Under the pieces are notes generated by a model. That model had not been told where the DNA came from, made no database searches, and saw only the letters and a list, made by a program, of their open reading frames with translations. A DNA stretch of 64,000 nt, from assembly GCA_945900755.1 (NCBI GenBank), contig CAMDKS010000006.1, positions 34,089 through 98,088 of the forward strand. Reading direction: 5' to 3'. The position numbers were made by a program, and so were the translations under genes. How positions within the stretch are numbered: the stretch's first letter is position 1; each line of letters opens with the position of its first letter. Origin of the DNA: Bdellovibrio sp. ZAP7. Its GTDB lineage: Bacteria; Bdellovibrionota_B; Oligoflexia; Oligoflexales; RGVZ01. Shown here one piece after another: positions 41,740-50,362 of this stretch.

Positions 41740-42791
41740 GTCATTCGATAGGTCAATTGAAGGCTGCCGAAGACAGTATGTTCGAGCTGATTGAATTCAG
41801 CCTCGATCGAAAGATTAATGGCCAAATTATTAAAGGGATCTACGGTGTAAATGTCGTCAAGGTGCGTGAAGTCGTTCGAATGCCGAAGATCAATCCTCTG
41901 AATAGCCGAATAAAAGGAATGGCTGGGGTTTTCGAACTGCGCGGTGTGCCCATTCCTGTCATTAGCCTTGCGGCCATGCTTGGCGATGACACTGCTGGCT
42001 GCGTTCCCGAGCAAAAAATTATCGTCACGGAATTTGGGGTAAAAAGAGCGGGCTTTGTGGTTGATGCGACTCATCGAATTCGAAGAATCAGCTGGACCCA
42101 AATTTTAGCACCATCTGCAGATTCCGGAAGCTATATTACAGCGATGACTCTCATAGAGAACAATGAATTTCTTTTTATTTTAGATTTTGAAAAGATGCTT
42201 TCTGACCTTGATATTATGGCCGTCAACGGAGGTGCCCAAGCAACTCCAAATTCATTTTCTATGCCAACCCAAGAAGCAATGATGGCTATGGCCGCCCAAA
42301 TGGCCGCACAGTTTGCGAATCACGGTCCCGCGGGTGCTGGAGCACACGCAAGCGCGTCACACGACGTTTCGCCGAGTGACGGTCCATTGGTTTTGTTAGT
42401 CGATGATTCGGGCTTTATTCTCAAGAATACGAAAATTGGACTGACGCGAAGCGGTTTAAATGTAATCACGGCAAATGATGGTAAAGAAGCCCTGGAAATT
42501 CTTGAAAAATATGCCAGTGGAAACTGGAAGGATAAGAAATTATCTGCGGTTATTACCGATATTGAAATGCCGCAAATGGATGGATTTACCCTGACAAAGA
42601 AGATCCGAGCGCACGCTACTCTAAGCCAGCTGCCAATTATTATTCACTCGTCACTTTCCGGGCAGGCCACCCAGGACACAGGCATCAGTTTAGGAGCGAA
42701 CGGCTACGTGGTTAAAAATGACATTAAGCATTTGGTCGAAGCCTTAAGCGAAATAATAGGCTGGAAACCGCCAGCGCGATTGAGTGCCTGA
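41736..42791 (+). CDS. cheV: chemotaxis coupling protein CheV (CheW-receiver fusion)
   Basis: 351 residues. The N-terminal CheW-like domain (~15-165) shows F-S-L-D-R, Y-G-V-N-V-V-K-V-R-E-V-V-R and G-M-A-G-V-F-E-L-R-G-V-P-I-P-V-I. A Met/Ala-rich linker (~170-215) leads to a receiver domain with L-L-V-D-D-S, the phospho-acceptor Asp in I-T-D-I-E-M-P-Q-M-D-G, Ser in I-H-S-S-L-S-G and Lys in Y-V-V-K-N-D. CheV couples receptors to CheA and tunes signalling by phosphorylation. It is translated with the receiver-PilZ gene through an ATGA overlap. Confidence 0.92.
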   Translation: MSHSIGQLKAAEDSMFELIEFSLDRKINGQIIKGIYGVNVVKVREVVRMPKINPLNSRIKGMAGVFELRGVPIPVISLAAMLGDDTAGCVPEQKIIVTEFGVKRAGFVVDATHRIRRISWTQILAPSADSGSYITAMTLIENNEFLFILDFEKMLSDLDIMAVNGGAQATPNSFSMPTQEAMMAMAAQMAAQFANHGPAGAGAHASASHDVSPSDGPLVLLVDDSGFILKNTKIGLTRSGLNVITANDGKEALEILEKYASGNWKDKKLSAVITDIEMPQMDGFTLTKKIRAHATLSQLPIIIHSSLSGQATQDTGISLGANGYVVKNDIKHLVEALSEIIGWKPPARLSA

Positions 42792-42819
42792 GGTGGGGAC
42801 GTCGCAAATCGGACCCGTC

Positions 42820-43467
42820 ATGTTTCTCTGGGCGGTGAGTATTTCTCTCGCTATCGCAGTAGCTCTTGGGGAAACTTATGCGTTCTTCATAGATAAACTT
42901 GTGGTGTCTCCCTGGATTGCAATCTTAGCCGTTCATTGCCTGTTGGCAGCTGTACTCTTAAAGTGGAGCCTCCCTCTTCGGGAGTCATTTAGGCTCCGCG
43001 GTGGTCCTATAATGCCTTGGCTTGCTGCACCACTGGTGCTTACTGGTGCACTATTTTTAGGAATATTAACGCGCTCTGACGGCATGAAGTATTCGTTGGC
43101 GGCGTCATCAGACTTAGTTTACGCTGTTGCCACCTTGACGGTCATACCAATGGTCGAAGAGGTGATTTTTCGAGGTGGTATTAGTCCATTTTTAGCAAGG
43201 TTTGTTGGAGGATCCTGGGCTGTTTGGTTTGCTGCAATTGTGTTTAGTATGGCACACACGCTACCTACTTTGGGTCGGGTAGTCGGATTCAAGGTAGGAC
43301 TCCCCCTCGGTCCGTTTCTTCTAGCCATTTGCTGTGACTTTATTGTAAGACGGTGGGGGCGTATTTGGCCCGCAGTGTTTTTTCATAGTGCTTGCAATGG
43401 CACAGTTTATGTATTTAATTATGTTAATCCTAGTTGGATGCGACATTTTGGTGGCTTGTATATGTAA
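42820..43467 (+). CDS. CPBP-family intramembrane metalloprotease
   Basis: About 215 residues from ATG 42820; the frame is also open from GTG 42784, which overlaps the cheV stop. Several membrane helices are predicted. The three motifs of the CPBP (Rce1-like, CAAX) family are present: E-E-V-I-F-R, F-S-M-A-H, and H-S-A-C-N. The first supplies the catalytic glutamates and the others the histidines. Substrate unknown. It follows cheV without a gap and is probably cotranscribed. Confidence 0.82.
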   Translation: MFLWAVSISLAIAVALGETYAFFIDKLVVSPWIAILAVHCLLAAVLLKWSLPLRESFRLRGGPIMPWLAAPLVLTGALFLGILTRSDGMKYSLAASSDLVYAVATLTVIPMVEEVIFRGGISPFLARFVGGSWAVWFAAIVFSMAHTLPTLGRVVGFKVGLPLGPFLLAICCDFIVRRWGRIWPAVFFHSACNGTVYVFNYVNPSWMRHFGGLYM

Positions 43468-43497
43468 TAATCAAAGGTAACTTGATTGGAGTTATTG

Positions 43498-43734
43498 GTG
43501 ACTGAAAAAACGCAAAAGGAACTTGCAGAGGAGAAGGTGCGGCAGATGGCTCGCGTTGTCTGTATTTGCAAAGGAATAAACCTTGGGCGAGTTTTGGCGG
43601 GTATTGAAGGCTGCGAGACCGTTCAAGACGTCAATAAATGTGTTGGTACTGGGTCCGGAGGATGCCAGGGGCAGCGTTGTGGGCCAAGAATCAAGGCCCT
43701 TCTTGAAAAAATCAATGGCAAATCTTCAGCATGA
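43498..43734 (+). CDS. BFD-like [2Fe-2S]-binding protein
   Basis: 78 residues from GTG 43498, which has GGAG 6 bases upstream; a TTG start at 43486 would overlap the binding site. The Cys pattern C-I-C ... C-Q-G-Q-R-C with the K-C-V-G-T-G-S-G-G-C region matches the bacterioferritin-associated ferredoxin (BFD-like) fold that binds a [2Fe-2S] cluster. A short charged N terminus precedes the domain. It may act in iron release or as a redox domain; no partner reductase is adjacent. It follows the CPBP gene by 30 bases. Confidence 0.8.
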   Translation: MTEKTQKELAEEKVRQMARVVCICKGINLGRVLAGIEGCETVQDVNKCVGTGSGGCQGQRCGPRIKALLEKINGKSSA

Positions 43735-43887
43735 TTGGAGGGCAACGGGAATCACCCATGATAACTGCGTTATTTGCTGTGGTGCGATCCTTATCTACCA
43801 AATGTACACTCGGCTTCGCTCCTCGCAAATGCCTTGTTCTCATGGGCTCTCCTCGGTTGCACGCAGTGTCGAGCTGAATAGTTGCAA

Positions 43888-44451
43888 TTAATGCTTCAAA
43901 ATAATTTCCGCGGCATCTCGTAAGGTTGGAACTAGTGCAAAAGCCTTTTTGCTCTGAGGGTACTGTTTTCCACCGCGTGTGACCTGAATGCCTCGCATAC
44001 CTGCATTGATTGCACATTCGACATCTGTATCTTTATCTCCAATGAGCCAGCTATTGGCCAAATCCAAATTCAGTTGAAGGGCGGCATCTGTGACCAACTT
44101 AATTCCAGGTTTACGGCATTCGCAGTCTATCGAGAATTCAGGAATAACCCCATTGAGATGATGAGGACAAATCATGACCGCATCAAATTTAAAATTTGGG
44201 ATTTCGCATCTGATTTGACGCAGCAATTCATCGTTAAATGAGTCCACTTGGCTAGCAGTAAACATGCCGCGTGCAATGCCAGATTGGTTGGAAATCATTA
44301 CGAATGCGTAGTCGCTTTGAAGAAGTAATTTTAGCCCGTCGGTCATTCCTGGCACGAGTTTTAAATCACTGGGTTTATAAGTGTAACCTAGGTCGATATT
44401 TAGCACCCCGTCACGATCTAGAAAAACGGCTTTTCGTTTGAGTGCTGTCAT
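43888..44451 (-). CDS. gmhB: D-glycero-D-manno-heptose-1,7-bisphosphate 7-phosphatase
   Basis: 187 residues, the normal length. HAD-superfamily phosphatase of ADP-heptose synthesis for the LPS inner core. Motif I is F-L-D-R-D-G-V-L-N, motif II is I-S-N-Q-S-G-I-A-R-G, a zinc-binding C-P-H-H ... C-E-C-R-K-P segment is present, and motif IV is I-G-D-K-D-T-D-V. It is 3 bases after the 93-residue unknown gene and last in the operon. The adjacent upstream genes do not make heptose, so the operon is mixed. Confidence 0.93.
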   Translation of the reverse strand: MTALKRKAVFLDRDGVLNIDLGYTYKPSDLKLVPGMTDGLKLLLQSDYAFVMISNQSGIARGMFTASQVDSFNDELLRQIRCEIPNFKFDAVMICPHHLNGVIPEFSIDCECRKPGIKLVTDAALQLNLDLANSWLIGDKDTDVECAINAGMRGIQVTRGGKQYPQSKKAFALVPTLRDAAEIILKH

Positions 44452-44454
44452 TGT

Positions 44455-44736
44455 CTATTTAACAACTTGCTCATATAGCCACGTTCGGTCTTTTTCTAGC
44501 GCGCAGTAAGGGATAAGGAGAGTTAATAGAGTTTCATAGACGTCTTTGATGGAATTAGAATCCTCTCCTGAAGCTAGTAGTATTTCAGCCTCGCCGAGAA
44601 GTCGTTGAGCCTCCCAAAAAACCTCGACAGGAGCCTTAATTTCTATGGGTGGTGGGACGCCATCTTCACGCACTATATCAAAGCGTGTGGACGTTAGCGT
44701 AAGTTGTTTGCCAATGGATAGAAATTTACGAATCAT
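44455..44736 (-). CDS. small conserved-looking protein, unknown
   Basis: 93 residues, no signal or membrane segment. It looks mostly helical in the second half (E-V-F-W-E-A-Q-R-L-L-G-E-A-E-I-L-L). AGGG lies 8 bases before the ATG. It sits 17 bases after the lysine/alanine-rich gene and 3 bases before gmhB, so it is a true operon member. No family recognised. Confidence 0.65.
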   Translation of the reverse strand: MIRKFLSIGKQLTLTSTRFDIVREDGVPPPIEIKAPVEVFWEAQRLLGEAEILLASGEDSNSIKDVYETLLTLLIPYCALEKDRTWLYEQVVK

Positions 44737-44753
44737 AACGCGGACCCTAAGGG

Positions 44754-45320
44754 TTATTTTTTTCCAGCTTTTTTGGGAGCAGGCTTAGCGGTTTTTTTGG
44801 CAGCTGGTTTAGCAGCTGGTTTAGCAGCTGGTTTAGCAGCTGGTTTAGCGGCTAGTTTAGCCGCTGGTTTAGCAGGTGCAGCGACAGGTTTAGCCGCTGG
44901 TTTAGCAGGTGCAGCAACAACCGTCTTTGTCGTCACATTTTTACTAGGGGCGGCTACGACCGTTTTAGCAGTCGCCTTTGCGCTAGGAGCAGGTTTTATT
45001 GGGGCGTTGGCAGCAGCTCGAATCGAAGCCGTGGCACTCGCAGCTTTGGAAGCTGGCTTCCCATCATCTGCGGTCAGTTCAATTGATTGAATCGCTCGAA
45101 AAATACGAGCCCAAAGTGTGGTGTCTTTTCGTAACCAGGCCTCAAAAAGTTTACGAGCAGGGCGATTAACCAGTGCTTGATCCAAGAAATATTTTGCGAA
45201 ATCACCAGCCGATTTCAAGGTCTTCAATGTTGTAACATGATTGGTGAGAATTAGTAGCTCGCTACCACGGGCACGCAGAACGACAGCATCTTGAATTGGC
45301 AAAATTTCTACAGGAAGCAA
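44754..45320 (-). CDS. protein with histone H1-like Ala/Lys/Pro-rich tail
   Basis: 188 residues from TTG 45320, supported by GAGG 6 bases upstream; no ATG fits. Residues 1-85 form a small globular domain. Residues ~95-188 are almost only Ala, Lys, Pro, Val and Thr with A-A-K-P repeats encoded by 12-bp DNA repeats (about 44800-44900). Such tails resemble eukaryotic H1 and bacterial AlgP/HU-tail proteins, which bind DNA or RNA non-specifically. The N-terminal domain is unrecognised. It is the first gene of the operon ending with gmhB. Confidence 0.65.
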   Translation of the reverse strand: MLPVEILPIQDAVVLRARGSELLILTNHVTTLKTLKSAGDFAKYFLDQALVNRPARKLFEAWLRKDTTLWARIFRAIQSIELTADDGKPASKAASATASIRAAANAPIKPAPSAKATAKTVVAAPSKNVTTKTVVAAPAKPAAKPVAAPAKPAAKLAAKPAAKPAAKPAAKPAAKKTAKPAPKKAGKK

Positions 45321-45543
45321 GGATCACCTCATAATATTGAATTTCATATTTAGCTTTACAAAAGATTTTTGAGATTCTTTCTTGAGAAAGCATATCTTCA
45401 AAAATAAATAGTTAACACTAAATAGCACAGTCGAAATCCAATAATAACACAAAAATGCTGCAATTCATGATTCGGATTGATTTTTTGCAGCTACTATTGC
45501 TCACATTTTCTACCGAGCATAGCAATTTGGTGAGGGTTATCTT

Positions 45544-46506
45544 ATGGCTCAGGCGACCAGTGCGTGCTATTTTGTTCCCATGTCATTATTTCGTTTTTTT
45601 CCATTTATGTTGTTCGTCGCCAGTCCTTGGTGTGCATCGCCCTTAGCGCTTGCCCTTGGCATGATATTGAGTTTAGGGTTCCAATGGCCCCTGCCTGGAT
45701 CCCTTAAGAATGCTGGCAAAACTCTCATGCAGGTTTCTATCGTCGGACTAGGCTTTGCGTTGGATCCCTCGGCGGTTCAAAAAGCTGGATCTCGTTCTTT
45801 TATTGTCACGTTTGTTAGCCTGGTAAGCATCATGATCATCGCTTTCTTTGTTTCGAAAGCGCTCAAAGTCAAACCTACGATTGGCACTCTTATTGCGGCA
45901 GGCACTGGAATTTGCGGAGGGAGTGCCATTGCTGCCATGTCACCAGTGATCGGCGCAACCTCAGCTGAAACAGCTGTTGCGATGGCCACCGTTTTCTCAC
46001 TCAATGCTGCGGCGTTATTTATTTTTCCACCGTTAGGACATTGGCTAAATTTGACGCCGGAGCAATTTGGCTGGTGGGCGGCCATTGCCATTCATGACAC
46101 GAGTTCTGTGGTTGGTGCAGCAAGTCAGTTTCACCCAGATAGTGTGGCCGTCGCCGTTACGACCAAGCTAACTCGTGCACTATGGATTGTGCCAATGGTT
46201 TTTGGCACAAGCTTCATCATGAAATGGCGCGGTAATAAAACGGGTAATGGCAAAGCATCGATTCCAATATTTATTTTCTTGTTTGTTGCGGCCGTTTTTT
46301 TGCACGCCTTGCTTCCAGACATGCCTGAGCTCTATTTGGTTTTAAATACCGGTGGAAAAGCCGTTCTCAAAGTTGCGATTTTCCTAATCGGAGCCCAGTT
46401 AACTCGAGAAATGCTTCGAAGTGTAGGGCTACGCGCAATGATGCTAGGGCTCATACTTTGGTTTACCATGGCAGTGAGCGTTTTAGGATGGGTTAGATCC
46501 ATTTGA
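45544..46506 (+). CDS. YeiH/UPF0324-family membrane transporter
   Basis: 320 residues with about ten membrane helices. Family motifs include K-T-L-M-Q-V-S-I-V-G-L-G-F-A, the G-T-G-I-C-G-G-S-A-I-A-A-M-S-P loop and H-D-T-S-S-V-V-G-A. YeiH-like proteins are putative sulfate or other organic-acid exporters. GAGGG lies 8 bases before the ATG. It is monocistronic and convergent with the TPM gene. Confidence 0.88.
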   Translation: MAQATSACYFVPMSLFRFFPFMLFVASPWCASPLALALGMILSLGFQWPLPGSLKNAGKTLMQVSIVGLGFALDPSAVQKAGSRSFIVTFVSLVSIMIIAFFVSKALKVKPTIGTLIAAGTGICGGSAIAAMSPVIGATSAETAVAMATVFSLNAAALFIFPPLGHWLNLTPEQFGWWAAIAIHDTSSVVGAASQFHPDSVAVAVTTKLTRALWIVPMVFGTSFIMKWRGNKTGNGKASIPIFIFLFVAAVFLHALLPDMPELYLVLNTGGKAVLKVAIFLIGAQLTREMLRSVGLRAMMLGLILWFTMAVSVLGWVRSI

Positions 46507-46538
46507 TTACTGCCAAAAATCTGTAAATAAACCCCGAG

Positions 46539-47252
46539 TTACTCGATAATTCGCAACCGATTTGGAAGTTCGTCTAGATCTTCTTTTTGAATGGGAAAAT
46601 GAGTGGCGAGAATATTTCCGCACTTCGTCACGGCCTCGATCAGCCCATCGGCGCAGGTCCCACTTTTCAATCCTTTCAACATTAGGGCGAGAACACCGTC
46701 CCAGGTCTCTTTGGGTAACAGGCTTGAAATGCCTTTATCGGCGAGAACTACGGCCTGTCGTTCTTCGATCGCAAGAAATAACAAAATGCCTGTGCCTCCC
46801 TTGGTGCCGCCGATTTCCGCTCGGTAGAATTCGACTTCCGCACGAAGTGCTGCCAATTGCACGGCATCGCAGTCGGGCATCATAAGCCGACGCATTTTCG
46901 GGCTTCGCAATAAAAGCGGCCCTAAACTTGCTGCCACAACAAAGCCCAAACCCAGGGTCACCATCTCTTGAGTGTCGATAAAAAAACTGAGTCTTGTTTC
47001 TACATACAGGCAATACATCAAAATAAATAATGCACTTAACTTCAGGCCTTGAGGTTTCAGTTTTACGCAGCGACTTACGATCACAGGAACGATCTCACCG
47101 GATGTGCGTTTTTCTGCCGAAGCAACAGCATCTTCGATGCTAATGACTTGCTTGGAGGTTAAATAGCAGGAGATCCACTTGGGCAGGCGCCCACGCACAA
47201 CAATGTCATTTAAGGAATCCACGTTACTAAATCTCATTTCTGTAGTTCGCAC
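46539..47252 (-). CDS. TPM-domain membrane protein
   Basis: 237 residues if GTG 47252 is the start; an ATG at 47237 is the alternative. Neither has a clear binding site. The TPM signature A-E-K-R-T-S-G-E-I-V-P-V-I-V and the later I-L-L-F-L-A-I-E-E-R-Q-A-V-V-L-A-D-K-G-I are present, with two membrane helices inserted between them (about residues 70-115). It resembles the YgcG-related proteins that accompany LemA. It follows the exported TPM gene by 42 bases, same strand. Confidence 0.8.
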   Translation of the reverse strand: MRTTEMRFSNVDSLNDIVVRGRLPKWISCYLTSKQVISIEDAVASAEKRTSGEIVPVIVSRCVKLKPQGLKLSALFILMYCLYVETRLSFFIDTQEMVTLGLGFVVAASLGPLLLRSPKMRRLMMPDCDAVQLAALRAEVEFYRAEIGGTKGGTGILLFLAIEERQAVVLADKGISSLLPKETWDGVLALMLKGLKSGTCADGLIEAVTKCGNILATHFPIQKEDLDELPNRLRIIE

Positions 47253-47294
47253 TTTTAACGATTATGTCTGAAGGATTCAGGTTAAAACCGCTTC

Positions 47295-48098
47295 TCACCA
47301 AGACCCTGAAGAGCCGCCGCCACTGAAGCCGCCGCCACCGCCACTAAATCCACCGCCTCCACCGAAGCTACCTCCACCGAAGCTACCTCCGCCAAAGCCA
47401 CCAATACCTGAGCGACCAAAGCCTCGCATAGCTGAATGAGGCAAAACCCCAGACATCCTTAGCAGGGCCAGGAGGGGATTCATCAACACAAAAATTAGCA
47501 CAAATAATAACGCTAGAAGTGATGAGCTTCCCCCTCGGCGCGACGAGCGAGCTCGGGGATGTGGGGCCCCCGCTTTTTCTAAATCAAATTGGGGATCACT
47601 GCGCTGAATAATTGCAGCGACACCTAAAAGAATGCCTTGATCAAACCGCCCATCAAGAAATTCGGGTCCAACGACCTGTTTGATGATTCGATTGGCCATC
47701 GCATCTGGAACCTCTCCCTCTCGACCTCGACCAACCTCAATTCGCATTCGCCGCTCGTTAGGTGCGACCAGTAGCAATATGCCGTCATCTTTTTTCTCTC
47801 GTCCAAGTTTCCAGCTATCAACAACTTTGATTGAAGCCTCTTCAATCGATAGCTCTCCTAAGCTTGCAACGGTAAGTACAGCAATCTGGGTGCCGCCGGA
47901 TTCATAGACAGACCTGACTAACTGCTCAACTCGTGCTCGACCTTCAGGCGACAGAATTCCTGCCTGATCCATCACAGGACTGGTTAGAGACGGAATTTCA
48001 AAGGGTTTGTCCGATGCGGCGTTTGCCGATGGACCAAAGCAAATGACGGCGAACAGCCATGCCAGGGTAAAGCCAAAAATGGAATGTAACGACTTCAT
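47295..48098 (-). CDS. exported TPM-domain protein, YgcG-like, with Gly-rich tail
   Basis: 267 residues. Signal peptide to about A-N-A-A-S near residue 29, then the TPM domain (V-M-D-Q-A-G-I-L-S, G-T-Q-I-A-V-L-T-V, D-D-G-I-L-L-L-V-A-P-N-E-R-R-M-R-I-E-V-G). A membrane helix (~195-215) and a Gly/Ser-rich end follow. The C-terminal ~45 residues are repeats such as G-G-G-S-F. Together with LemA and the other TPM protein it forms a conserved operon of unknown envelope function. The ATG overlaps the lemA stop (ATGA). Confidence 0.88.
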   Translation of the reverse strand: MKSLHSIFGFTLAWLFAVICFGPSANAASDKPFEIPSLTSPVMDQAGILSPEGRARVEQLVRSVYESGGTQIAVLTVASLGELSIEEASIKVVDSWKLGREKKDDGILLLVAPNERRMRIEVGRGREGEVPDAMANRIIKQVVGPEFLDGRFDQGILLGVAAIIQRSDPQFDLEKAGAPHPRARSSRRGGSSSLLALLFVLIFVLMNPLLALLRMSGVLPHSAMRGFGRSGIGGFGGGSFGGGSFGGGGGFSGGGGGFSGGGSSGSW

Positions 48099-48715
48099 TT
48101 TTTAGTTCCAAAATCGACCTTAGGAGCTGCTTGAATTACTTTTTCCTCAGCCGCATCAACATTCCATTGGGGGAGCGGCTGGTGGTGATAAAATAAGGAG
48201 TTGGTCCAACTGGTCATAGGCACGGTTACTAGATTGTTAAAGCTCTTAATCGCCTCAATGTGGCGATTTCGTGAAACCGTGATTCGATTTTCTGTGCCTT
48301 CCAGCTGAGCCTGAAGCTCGCTAAAATTGCGATCGGCCTTTAATTGAGGATAGTTTTCACTGACAACCATCAAACGTCCTAGGGCTTGACTTAAGTTTCC
48401 CTGTGCCTTTTGAAAGTCTGCAAGTTTTTCAGCACTCATGTTTGCGGGGTCAATAGTAATACTTGAGGCCTTTGCGCGCGCCTCGATGACGGCGGTTAAG
48501 GTGTCTTTCTCATGGCCAGCATAGCCTTGAACGGTCGCTACCAAATTTGGGATAAGATCGGCGCGCCGTTTGTATTGATTGGTAACCTCGGCGATAGTCG
48601 CAGCGACTTCATTTTTTGCTTGTGGAATAGATTGAAGGCCACAGCTTGATGCCAATAATCCTGCACCGATCAATACCAATAATTGCTTTTTAAATCGTCC
48701 AGCTTCTAATTTCAT
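48095..48715 (-). CDS. lemA: LemA-family envelope protein
   Basis: 206 residues from ATG 48715, with GGAG 6 bases upstream. The N terminus is a signal/anchor with a possible lipobox A-S-S-C at Cys25. The long helical domain has family motifs such as R-R-A-D-L-I-P-N-L-V-A-T-V-Q-G-Y-A and N-F-S-E-L-Q-A-Q-L-E-G-T-E-N-R-I-T-V-S-R. LemA proteins are usually anchored in the inner membrane with the helix bundle outside. Function remains unclear; the operon with TPM proteins is conserved. Confidence 0.92.
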   Translation of the reverse strand: MKLEAGRFKKQLLVLIGAGLLASSCGLQSIPQAKNEVAATIAEVTNQYKRRADLIPNLVATVQGYAGHEKDTLTAVIEARAKASSITIDPANMSAEKLADFQKAQGNLSQALGRLMVVSENYPQLKADRNFSELQAQLEGTENRITVSRNRHIEAIKSFNNLVTVPMTSWTNSLFYHHQPLPQWNVDAAEEKVIQAAPKVDFGTKK

Positions 48716-48807
48716 TGATGACTCCATCTTTTTGCTTGTTGAGATATTTCTCAGATTATTTCAAAAAATCGTAAAAACATTTGAATGCCGAACAGATCGT
48801 TTTTGAC

Positions 48808-50295
48808 TTAATATATTGGGCCCTTTGCCAAGGCCCTTCGTGTGCCGTCAACAATAAGGTCAAGCTCGTCTTTGGTGATGTTGAAGTGGGGCGTAAACCT
48901 AAGAGCATTTTTTCCCCCGTGAATCACACCAATTCCATCTTTACGCATATCAAGTTCAACACAGTTTTTAGCCAGAACAGTGTACCCTTTTTCTGCCAAT
49001 TCTACTGAAAAAAGTAAACCAGTGCCCTGTACCTTGGTAATGACTCCTGGGAATTCTTTTGCGAGTTCACTAAACGCTCGCACAAATTCCGCTCCCTTAT
49101 CACGAATATTTTTTCGGACCTCTGCGGTAAGGGAGTCAAGAACGGCACAAGCCACCTCAAGGGCGCGAGGGTTGGAGGTCATGGTGTTGCCATAGACGCC
49201 TTTTTTGTAAAGGCCAGCCGTTGGTTCCGTCATAGCCAAAACGGAGAGCGGAAACTGTCCTGAATTTAAGGCCTTCGAATAGGATTCCATGTCAGGAGCT
49301 TCACAGGTCTCGAAGCCTGGGTAGTCACAAAGGCTAAGTGCACCAGTAGCGCGAATGCCCGCTTGAATTGAATCAACAATTAATAGTGTTCCGTGTTCTG
49401 CGGTAATTTTGCGCGCCTCGTCATAGAACGCACGAGTCAGCGCCATTCCCGGATTACCTTCGCCCATGACCGGCTCAATAAACATCGCTTCGTAGAAAAT
49501 ATGTTCATTCTCGGCCTTCTTAAAGAGGGCACGAAGTTGCTCTATATTGCCTGGCTCAATCGTATCGAGCTGGTTGTCACCTCGGTAGCTTGCCAGCACG
49601 CCGTAGCCTTTGAGAGAGGAGTCCGAAACTTTTGCAGGGCGTTCGGTACGTCCATGAAAGCTTCCTTTCTGTGCCAAAAATCGGATCTTACAATTCGCAT
49701 ACCTGCCACCAGGATCGGTCAAAGTTTTGGATTGAATATCAGAAATACGGCAGGCAACGGTCATCGCTTCCGATCCAGAATTTAAACATAGGAACTGAGT
49801 GTACGGTTTCTTTTTGCCAGCAGGCCTTGCGTGCCCGACTTCTTTAAACATTCGGTCAAGAAATCGACGTTGTGAAAAATTCGCAGTCATGATGTTGGCC
49901 ATGACCACATCTTGAGACATGGCCTGGATAATTTTAGTCGGGCCGTGGCCTAACCCCAACATCCCATAGCCGCCGTTGTCATGAATCACTGCGCCGAATG
50001 CAGAAATAATCCAAGGTCCTTTTGCAGCGATGGCTACGTATGGATTTATGGCAACGTCTTGATAGAAATTTAAAAATCCATCTTGTAAGTATACGATCAA
50101 ATCTTTTTCAGACATTTTTAGTGCCGCAGAAAACTCGCTTTTATAGTTCGTCCAAAGCTTATGAGCCGCGTCGATGGCCGCAACTAATTCTGGAAATTTC
50201 GGCAAGAGACTTTCAATCGTTTTATCACTCAATCCATTTGTTTGGCGAAGGCCACAAAAGTCGCGCATTTCTGTAATTTTACCAATTGATGACAT
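48808..50295 (-). CDS. class III PLP-dependent aminotransferase
   Basis: 495 residues from ATG 50295, with GGGGA about 6 bases upstream. A fold-type I class III aminotransferase: L-N-S-G-S-E-A-M-T-V-A, K-G-S-F-H-G-R-T-E, E-P-V-M-G-E-G, L-I-V-D-S-I-Q-A-G-I-R-A-T-G, and a lysine in E-S-Y-S-K-A-L-N-S-G-Q-F-P-L-S, the probable PLP site. The D-S-I-Q in place of the common D-E-V-Q is notable. Candidates are ornithine, lysine-epsilon or similar omega-aminotransferases. It precedes the LemA operon and follows the phenylalanine hydroxylase gene by about 67 bases on the same strand, so amino-acid breakdown is likely. Confidence 0.85.
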   Translation of the reverse strand: MSSIGKITEMRDFCGLRQTNGLSDKTIESLLPKFPELVAAIDAAHKLWTNYKSEFSAALKMSEKDLIVYLQDGFLNFYQDVAINPYVAIAAKGPWIISAFGAVIHDNGGYGMLGLGHGPTKIIQAMSQDVVMANIMTANFSQRRFLDRMFKEVGHARPAGKKKPYTQFLCLNSGSEAMTVACRISDIQSKTLTDPGGRYANCKIRFLAQKGSFHGRTERPAKVSDSSLKGYGVLASYRGDNQLDTIEPGNIEQLRALFKKAENEHIFYEAMFIEPVMGEGNPGMALTRAFYDEARKITAEHGTLLIVDSIQAGIRATGALSLCDYPGFETCEAPDMESYSKALNSGQFPLSVLAMTEPTAGLYKKGVYGNTMTSNPRALEVACAVLDSLTAEVRKNIRDKGAEFVRAFSELAKEFPGVITKVQGTGLLFSVELAEKGYTVLAKNCVELDMRKDGIGVIHGGKNALRFTPHFNITKDELDLIVDGTRRALAKGPIY

Positions 50296-50362
50296 CTGCA
50301 TTCCCCACGATCAAATATTTTCTCAACACATATTCTTCAAGCACAAGCCTCAGAGGCAGCAC

